Source: a virus. Taken from it: a stretch of DNA of 56,511 bases. Shown here piece after piece: positions 51,378 to 56,511 of the stretch; positions within the stretch are counted from its first letter, which is position 1, and every line of letters begins with the position of its first letter. The notes under the pieces were generated by a model. That model made no database searches. It had not been told where the DNA came from and saw only the letters and a list, made by a program, of their open reading frames with translations. The stretch covers positions 1 through 56,511 of IMG/VR virus record IMGVR_UViG_3300032291_003763, one strand, 5' to 3'. Both the position numbers and the translations under genes were made by a program.

Positions 51378-53180
51378 ATGGCATATACAATCAATCTAAC
51401 AGACGGAACACTTTTTGCTACCATTGCTGATGGTACAGTGAACACCACAGCTGGGTTTGCGACCTCAGCACCACTAACGCTGGTGGGTAAAAACTACGCT
51501 GGCTACGGCGAGTTCTTGGACGAAAACTTCCTTCACTTGTTGGAAAATGGTGCAAGCACCACGGCGCCGGCAGCTCCATTGACCGGTCAATTATGGTGGG
51601 ACAAAACACTCAATCTGCTCAAAGTCTACAACGGTACAATTTTCAAAACCATATCAGCTGCCACAGCCAGCAGCACAGCACCCACCAGCAACGTCACTGG
51701 AGACCTGTGGTATGACACTGTAAATCAACAACTCAAAGTTTGGACCGGTGCAGCATTTTTGGTTGTGGGTCCGGGATTCTCACAGGCTCAGGGCACATCA
51801 GGCGCCATTCCAGAAACTATCTTAGATTCAGTTGGTGCCACAAAATATATTACAAGTTTGTATGTGAACAATGTGCGAGTGGCCATTGTGTATGAAGGCA
51901 GCAGTTTTGTTCCGCAGTCATCATTGCAAGCAGCATTTCCCACGGTGTTTTCTGGTATTACATTGAGCGCATCAGTGGCTGGTGCAGTGTTTGCTGGCAC
52001 AGCCAGCAACGCTGCTTTGTTGGGCAATCTCAACAATACTCAATTCATGCGGTCAGACACTGCCACAGCCACCACGGGCATCTTGAGAGTACAAAACAAC
52101 TCAGGTTTGTTTGTGGGTGCAGCCAATGTGTTCAACGTCAACACCACCTCAACCGACGCCAACATCAAAAGCAATATTTCTGGTGGCAATTTAGTTATCC
52201 AGGCCAACGTTGGTGGCACCACATACAACGTGGCTCAGGCCTTGGGCGCCAGCGGCACATTTGCGGTGAGTAACGCACTCACAGTTGGAACCACGGCCAG
52301 TGTGACCGGCAACATCACAGGTAGTAATTTGATCACAAGTGGATTGGTCACAGCCACTGGCAACGTCACAGGTGGCAACGTCAACACTGTTTTGGTTGCT
52401 GCTACTACATTAAGTGCCACTGGCAATGTGCAAGGTGGCAATTTACGCACCACTGGATTGATTTCAGCCACTGCTAACATCACCTCAGCAGCCAACATTG
52501 CAGGCACCTACTTTATTGGCAATGGTAGTCAACTCAGTGGTTTGAGTCTGGGCGTGTCTGTGACAAAAATTGAAAATACTACCAGTCAGGTCGAAATCAA
52601 TGCACCAGGCGGTAATGCAGCAGTCACAATTGGCGGTACAGCAAATGTGGTAGTGTTTACCTCAGGCACTGCATATTTTAGTGGCAACGTTAGTACAATT
52701 GGCATTGAAAAAACTGGCACCAATGCTGTAGGCAATATAGGATCTGCTTCCAACTACTTCAACCGTATATTTGCCACTGCTAGTACTGCGCTATACGCTG
52801 ACGTTGCAGAACGCTTTGCTGCTGATGAACTTTTGGAACCTGGCACAGTTGTGGAATTGGGTGGCACAAAAGAAATCACTCGTTCAACTCAAGACCTAAG
52901 TGAAAATGTTTTTGGTGTTATAAGCACAAGACCGGCTTACACCATGAACGGTGGTGCTGGTGAAGACGATACTCACCCTCCGGTTGCAATGACCGGCCGA
53001 GTTCCTGTAAAATGTATAGGTATAGTTCGCAAAGGTGATCGACTTGTGAGTGCCGGGCACGGAGTAGCCAGATCCGCACTGCCTGGAGAAGCCACAGCAT
53101 TTAATACCATTGGTCGGTCTCTGGAAAATAAACCAATCCCAGAACAGGGCATAATTGAAGCAATTGTGACTATCAAGTGA
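51378..53180 (+). CDS. Tail fibre-like protein with possible C-terminal peptidase G2-like domain
   Basis: 600 residues. The N-terminus INLTDGTLFATIADGTVNTT, then NYAGYGEFLDENFLHLLENG, then APLTGQLWWDKTLNLLKVYN is a baseplate-anchoring start found in fibre proteins of aquatic phages. Residues about 200-420 are a repetitive T/G/N/V-rich beta shaft (GNVTGGNV, GNVQGGNL, GNITGSNL units). From about residue 472 (ADVAERFAADELLEPGTVVE), followed by ENVFGVISTRPAYTMNG and VPVKCIGIVRKGDRLVSAGH, the sequence resembles the C-terminal peptidase G2/intramolecular chaperone type ending of fibres. Autocleavage is not shown. Followed 13 bases later by another tail protein. Confidence 0.75.
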   Translation: MAYTINLTDGTLFATIADGTVNTTAGFATSAPLTLVGKNYAGYGEFLDENFLHLLENGASTTAPAAPLTGQLWWDKTLNLLKVYNGTIFKTISAATASSTAPTSNVTGDLWYDTVNQQLKVWTGAAFLVVGPGFSQAQGTSGAIPETILDSVGATKYITSLYVNNVRVAIVYEGSSFVPQSSLQAAFPTVFSGITLSASVAGAVFAGTASNAALLGNLNNTQFMRSDTATATTGILRVQNNSGLFVGAANVFNVNTTSTDANIKSNISGGNLVIQANVGGTTYNVAQALGASGTFAVSNALTVGTTASVTGNITGSNLITSGLVTATGNVTGGNVNTVLVAATTLSATGNVQGGNLRTTGLISATANITSAANIAGTYFIGNGSQLSGLSLGVSVTKIENTTSQVEINAPGGNAAVTIGGTANVVVFTSGTAYFSGNVSTIGIEKTGTNAVGNIGSASNYFNRIFATASTALYADVAERFAADELLEPGTVVELGGTKEITRSTQDLSENVFGVISTRPAYTMNGGAGEDDTHPPVAMTGRVPVKCIGIVRKGDRLVSAGHGVARSALPGEATAFNTIGRSLENKPIPEQGIIEAIVTIK

Positions 53181-53193
53181 CAGGAAAACGCAC

Positions 53194-54159
53194 ATGACAT
53201 ATTCATCAGGGGGCTTGATCCAGGCCACAGACTACAACGGTTTTGTAAGTACCACAGCGGGTGCCAACGTCAACGCAACCTGGTCAACTGGTACAACATC
53301 AGCCGGCTACGGACAAACTGCTATATCAACAGTGGCGGCCGCAGGCACTGTAACAGCCACACAATGGGCCAGCTTGGTCAATACCATTTCTTCTATAGCC
53401 GCACATCAAGGCACCACAGTCACAGCCAGAACAGCGCCCACAGCAGGAACATTGATTTCGGTACTGGCTGCTGTTAACACCGACATCACCAACTGCTATA
53501 ACAATCGAGGCAATGCTGTTGCCAATGGCACACAATTTACTGGTTGGACCGGTACCAATAGCAAAACTGCGGCAACCTCAGGCAGCCCCTGGAGCATAAC
53601 ATTTACCAACACCGTGACTTTTGCATCAGCTGACGCTGCTAGATATTTTTTCAATGCTGGTGGACGTATCAAAATTGACGTGTCAAAAACTTCAACTGGT
53701 GCTACAGGCGATCCAGAATGGAATGACTTGGCCAACACCTTGTGCGGTGACATTTTCATCACCGGTGGTGATTACAGTCAAACCATTGCTAGTGTTGTGT
53801 ACACTGGAACCACCAAGTCGGGTGGCACAGGAACTCCCAACACCTTGGCCACAACCACTGGTTGGTTTGACCTGGGCGCTGGTTCAGCTGCCACTATTGT
53901 GTACAAACAGTTTGCGGACACAGCTCCTTACACTTCAAACTTTATCCAGCACAGTATTGCCAAAAATGCCGGTTCAACAACATTGACCATAACCACACTG
54001 TGGTCAGCTTCGGACGGCGACCCCATTACTGGTGGCACCGCAGCGTCAGGTGCTACACCAGGCACCGCACCCTGTACTATAGTGACCTATTTCCCGCCAT
54101 CAACAACCAATTTGACAAACACCTGGGGCACACCCACTGTGGCTGCGACCACAACTTAA
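53194..54159 (+). CDS. Virion tail/fibre-associated structural protein
   Basis: 321 residues rich in T, A, G and S. The N-terminus MTYSSGGLIQATDYNGFV, then STTAGANVNATWSTGTTSAG, then QWASLVNTISSIAAHQG reads as an attachment domain. The C-terminal two thirds are beta-rich with FTNTVTFASADAARYFFNAG, which resembles tip domains of environmental phage fibres. It is the last gene of the rightward late block: a hairpin terminator follows 5 bases after its stop. Receptor binding is possible but not shown. Confidence 0.68.
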   Translation: MTYSSGGLIQATDYNGFVSTTAGANVNATWSTGTTSAGYGQTAISTVAAAGTVTATQWASLVNTISSIAAHQGTTVTARTAPTAGTLISVLAAVNTDITNCYNNRGNAVANGTQFTGWTGTNSKTAATSGSPWSITFTNTVTFASADAARYFFNAGGRIKIDVSKTSTGATGDPEWNDLANTLCGDIFITGGDYSQTIASVVYTGTTKSGGTGTPNTLATTTGWFDLGAGSAATIVYKQFADTAPYTSNFIQHSIAKNAGSTTLTITTLWSASDGDPITGGTAASGATPGTAPCTIVTYFPPSTTNLTNTWGTPTVAATTT

Positions 54160-54164
54160 CCAAA

Positions 54165-54188
54165 AGGGGCTGTTGCCTCTTTACTTTT
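54165..54188 (+). terminator. Rho-independent terminator after the late block
   Basis: AGGGGC (54165-54170), loop TGTT, GCCTCT (54175-54180) with one G-U pair, followed by TTACTTTT. It sits directly after the last structural gene and just before a sigma70-like promoter, separating late and early transcription. Confidence 0.7.
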
Positions 54189-54208
54189 GTCTATTTCCCC
54201 TGTATAAT
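54180..54208 (+). promoter_or_regulatory. Sigma70-like promoter (TTTACT-17-TATAAT)
   Basis: TTTACT (54180-54185), 17 bases, perfect TATAAT (54203-54208). The ATG of the next gene is only 5 bases after the -10 box and has no ribosome binding site, so that message may be leaderless. Its -35 box shares bases with the terminator tail. Confidence 0.6.
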
Positions 54209-54213
54209 GCACT

Positions 54214-54522
54214 ATGGATACTGAAGCCTTGGTTGCTCACGCACGAGCAAGATTTGATCATGCAGCCGCTCGACGGGTGCTTAAAGAAAAGTACGAAGCA
54301 CGAATGGTGTTTGCCTACGCTGGCGGCATGTGGCGTGCTGGGCCAGAATTGCTGACTACACTGCTGGCCTGCGCACAGGACAAAGATATTGTAATTTTAG
54401 ATTTATACGAAACCCCGGTACAGATCACTGTGACAGATTTGTTTGCTCTAGCACACGAACGCTGGCAAGAACAAATGAATGCATGGAAAGTAGAATGGGA
54501 CGAACTAAACAAACGACGTTGA
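54214..54522 (+). CDS. Conserved hypothetical protein
   Basis: 102 residues. The pattern LVAHARARFDHAAARRVLKE, then MVFAYAGGMWRAGPELLTTL, then VILDLYETPVQITVTDLF and WQEQMNAWKVEWDELNKRR is one I recall from small hypothetical proteins of marine T4-like phages, without known function. It is probably a compact alpha/beta protein. First gene of the overlapping sugar operon behind the 54180-54208 promoter. Its ATG is so close to the -10 box that initiation may be leaderless. The last 28 bases overlap the next start. Confidence 0.72.
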   Translation: MDTEALVAHARARFDHAAARRVLKEKYEARMVFAYAGGMWRAGPELLTTLLACAQDKDIVILDLYETPVQITVTDLFALAHERWQEQMNAWKVEWDELNKRR

Positions 54523-55316
54523 CTCAAGGTGCGTTAATCTTTGCCTTTAACAATGAGGCAACAGACTACATTGCCATGGCTGCATGGTCAGCCCGGAACA
54601 TTCGCAGACATTTGAACTTGCCTGTGGCAGTAGTCACAGATGATCCTGCAGCAGCCGCCAAGCATGAATTTGAACACATCATTGCAACTGTAGCAGACAC
54701 TGGAGGCACAAGACACTTTGCCGACTACAATGCCAATGTGACTTGGCACAATGCCGGACGCATCACGGCCTACGCACTGTCACCGTTTGATCAAACCTTG
54801 GTACTGGATGCTGACTATGTGATAGCCAGTGATAGATTATTGCAAGTACTAACACTACCACAACAATTTGCAGCCTTCAAGGATGGATTTGATCCCAGCG
54901 GTATGACCAATCTTGAAACATTTGGTGCGTACAATATGCCCATGTGGTGGGCCACTGTAATGATGTTCCGGCGTGGCAACGTCAGCCAATACATATTTGA
55001 TTCAATGCAAATGATACGCAACAACTGGCAGCACTACCGAGACTTGTACGGTATTCATCAAAGCAACTATCGCAATGACTATGCCCTGAGCATTGCCCTG
55101 GGCTTGGTAGCAGGCGCTGAACAATCAGTGCATGAAATATTCTTCCCCATGCTCAACGTCATGCCAGAACACGGATTAACTTGTGTGGAACAGGATCATT
55201 ATGAAGTCACGTACACCAACTCTGAAGGCCGACTCAAAACTTTGAGTTGGGCTGGATTAGACTTTCACGCCATGTGTAAACGGCATCTGGAGGTGATAGT
55301 TGCAGCCCATGGATGA
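54495..55316 (+). CDS. Glycosyltransferase-like protein (nucleotide-sugar fold, DxD)
   Basis: 273 residues from the ATG at 54495; an upstream in-frame extension overlaps the previous gene without similarity to anything. GALIFAFNNEATDYIAMAAW forms the first Rossmann-like unit. LPVAVVTDD follows, and FDQTLVLDADYVIAS carries the D-x-D motif (Asp105, Asp107) for metal-nucleotide-sugar binding, as in GT8-like or related GT-A enzymes. NLETFGAYNMPMWWATVMMF may form the acceptor side. The neighbour at 55309 has the same layout, so the two are paralogues. The stop overlaps the next ATG. Target unknown; capsid, LPS or DNA modification are all possible. Confidence 0.72.
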   Translation: MGRTKQTTLTQGALIFAFNNEATDYIAMAAWSARNIRRHLNLPVAVVTDDPAAAAKHEFEHIIATVADTGGTRHFADYNANVTWHNAGRITAYALSPFDQTLVLDADYVIASDRLLQVLTLPQQFAAFKDGFDPSGMTNLETFGAYNMPMWWATVMMFRRGNVSQYIFDSMQMIRNNWQHYRDLYGIHQSNYRNDYALSIALGLVAGAEQSVHEIFFPMLNVMPEHGLTCVEQDHYEVTYTNSEGRLKTLSWAGLDFHAMCKRHLEVIVAAHG

Positions 55317-56070
55317 ACAAGGTTACTTAATTGTTGCTGTCAACAGCGACACAGTTGACTATCAAGACTGTGCCCGTGCCCTGGCCAAGACCATACGTTA
55401 CTGGGATCCGTCAGCACGTATTTGCCTGGTCACAGACAGCCCTTACACTGACCCCATATATGATCACCACAGACAACTTGTTCCCCAGGCAAATCCCTAT
55501 GCCAATGATGCACAACTGTTCCGACTCACACCATTTCGTGAAACCATCAAACTGGAAGCAGACATGTTTGTTGTATCACCTATCTCTCATTGGTGGGATC
55601 AGTTTAGACACCGTGATGTTGTAGTATCCACAGGCTGTAGAGACTGGCAGGATCGTGAGAGCACAGCAAGACATTATCGTCGCGTGTTTGATGCCAACAA
55701 CTTGTCTGATGTGTACAATGCCATCACATACTGGCGTCGCAGTGAAACTGCCAAGGAATTTTTTGGCTGGGTACGAGACATATTTGACAATTGGGCAGAG
55801 TTCAAAAAACTCATAAAGTTTCCTGATGAGACGCCATCAACTGACCTGGTGTATGCCATGGCAGCAGAGATCATGGGTCGGGATCGTGTGACCATGCCAT
55901 TCAGCACATATCCAAAGATAGTGCATATGAAACGACACACAGCAGGCACTGCCACGGAAGCCTGGACCAAGGAACTGGTTTGGGAATATCAGGATTGTCG
56001 CTTGCGAATACAAACAGTAGCACAGACAGGTGCGTTTCATTACAATGTCAAACAGTGGCGGGCTCAATGA
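55309..56070 (+). CDS. Second glycosyltransferase-like protein
   Basis: 253 residues from the ATG at 55309 (an upstream TTG at 55300 is less likely; GGAGGT at 55288-55293 serves either). GYLIVAVNSDTVDYQDCARA, then ARICLVTDSPYTDPIYD, and ETIKLEADMFVVSPI give the GT-A layout with E-A-D (Glu83, Asp85) replacing D-x-D. MPFSTYPKIVHMKRHTAG near residues 205-222 includes a His-rich C-terminal motif typical of metal coordination in GT8/GT6-like folds. Overlaps the previous gene by 8 bases and the next by 4 bases, implying coupled translation. Confidence 0.7.
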   Translation: MDEQGYLIVAVNSDTVDYQDCARALAKTIRYWDPSARICLVTDSPYTDPIYDHHRQLVPQANPYANDAQLFRLTPFRETIKLEADMFVVSPISHWWDQFRHRDVVVSTGCRDWQDRESTARHYRRVFDANNLSDVYNAITYWRRSETAKEFFGWVRDIFDNWAEFKKLIKFPDETPSTDLVYAMAAEIMGRDRVTMPFSTYPKIVHMKRHTAGTATEAWTKELVWEYQDCRLRIQTVAQTGAFHYNVKQWRAQ

Positions 56071-56459
56071 AAAAAGTGTTTGTCAACGGCACATTTGATA
56101 TATTACATGTGGGACACATTGCCTTGCTTGACTATGCAAAGAGCCTGGGTGACAAGTTGGTTGTAGCAATTGACAGTGATGCTAGAGTTAGATTGCTAAA
56201 AGGATCCCATAGACCTATAAATTCTCAAAATGAACGAGGCACACTACTCAGCGCACTCAAAAGCGTAGATGAAGTGTTTGTATTTGACACAGACGATGAA
56301 TTAAGAAGCCTCATTCAAGCGTGTGATGTCATGGTAAAAGGTTCAGACTACAAACACAAACCCATAGTTGGTCAAGAGGTATGCAAAGAAATAGTTTTTT
56401 TTGAAAGATTAAATGGATACAGCACAACAAACAAAATACAAGATATTGTTAATCGGTGA
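56067..56459 (+). CDS. Cytidylyltransferase-family protein (HldE C-domain/TagD-like)
   Basis: 130 residues from the ATG at 56067, coupled by ATGA to the previous gene. VNGTFDILHVGHIALLDYA holds the HxGH nucleotidyl-transfer motif (His14-His17) and VKGSDYK the second family motif. ERLNGYSTTNKIQDI is the C-terminal (I/Y)-S-T-T block. This matches the nucleotidyltransferase half of HldE/RfaE (ADP-heptose synthesis) or glycerol-3-phosphate cytidylyltransferase. The frame that follows is a PfkB-like kinase, the other half of HldE, so the heptose reading is favoured. In Enterobacteria both halves are one polypeptide; here they are separate genes. Confidence 0.85.
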   Translation: MKKVFVNGTFDILHVGHIALLDYAKSLGDKLVVAIDSDARVRLLKGSHRPINSQNERGTLLSALKSVDEVFVFDTDDELRSLIQACDVMVKGSDYKHKPIVGQEVCKEIVFFERLNGYSTTNKIQDIVNR

Positions 56460-56511
56460 TGACTGCAATGACGTTTACACATATGGCTATGTGAAACGCA
56501 TCAGTCCCGAA
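56413..56511 (+). CDS. PfkB/HldE-type sugar kinase, N-terminal 33 residues (cut by window edge)
   Basis: The frame starts at an ATG at 56413, 47 bases inside the cytidylyltransferase gene, and runs to the right edge. YKILLIGDDCNDVYTYGYV, then KRISPE matches the N-terminal beta strand and substrate-binding start of HldE/RfaE kinase domains and other PfkB sugar kinases (I-L-V-I-G-D-x-x-x-D ... R-(I/L)-S-P-E). Only 33 residues are visible. The context next to an HldE-like nucleotidyltransferase suggests a heptose-phosphate kinase. Confidence 0.75.
   Translation, partial: MDTAQQTKYKILLIGDDCNDVYTYGYVKRISPE

Noticed and set aside
1-56511. CRISPR array, integrase, attachment sites or insertion sequence
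   Set aside because: No regularly spaced direct repeats, no recombinase or transposase motifs and no terminal inverted repeats with target duplication were seen. The only mobile-type gene is the GIY-YIG endonuclease.

Overview
The window is a contiguous piece of a large T4-like contractile-tailed phage genome of the aquatic type (cyanophage or pelagiphage relatives). The evidence is recognisable T4 homologues in T4-like blocks: the head module 20-[67/68 position]-21-22-23 on the minus strand, the hub genes 26/51, the 47/46/55 replication and late-transcription block, and the baseplate block 48-53-5-25-6 followed by a giant wedge or fibre-like protein on the plus strand. Late promoters of the NATAAATA type precede several virion genes. 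Nothing fixes the host. Two peptidoglycan hydrolase domains and a heptose-type sugar-nucleotide pair point to a Gram-negative bacterium.

Layout. 1-5.15 kb (minus): prohead module, with gp23 cut by the left edge. 5.16-10.83 kb (minus): two paralogous tape-measure-like proteins in tandem, one carrying a GH19 lysozyme-like domain and the other an M15/VanY peptidase domain. 10.88-11.94 kb (plus): gp26 and a gp51-like protein, joined by a well-formed -1 slippery heptamer. 11.93-14.34 kb (plus): four accessory genes including an amidinotransferase and a DUF6614-like protein. 14.34-14.78 kb: about 440 bases without a credible gene, full of strong inverted repeats, between convergent genes. 14.78-24.03 kb (minus): late sigma factor gp55, gp47 and gp46 interleaved with accessory genes (two related sulfotransferase-like proteins, an SGNH-hydrolase-like protein, a glycosyltransferase-like protein, a radical SAM/SPASM protein and a GIY-YIG endonuclease). 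24.14-54.16 kb (plus): baseplate and tail-fibre genes, including a single 5212-residue protein. 54.2-56.5 kb (plus): a tightly overlapping sugar operon with two glycosyltransferase-like proteins, a cytidylyltransferase and the start of a PfkB-type kinase, behind a terminator and a sigma70-like promoter.

How the parts fit. Head and baseplate genes form the late virion programme. gp55 and the gp46/47 recombination nuclease supply late transcription and recombination-dependent replication. gp5 has no lysozyme domain, while both tape-measure-like proteins have peptidoglycan hydrolase domains, so cell-wall cutting may have moved from the spike to the tape measure. The accessory genes look like small-molecule and surface-chemistry functions. 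Points most worth a second look: the tandem tape measures, the 26/51 frameshift site, the structured 440-base spacer, and the giant protein with seven FG-GAP-like blades and repeated carbohydrate-binding-like modules.
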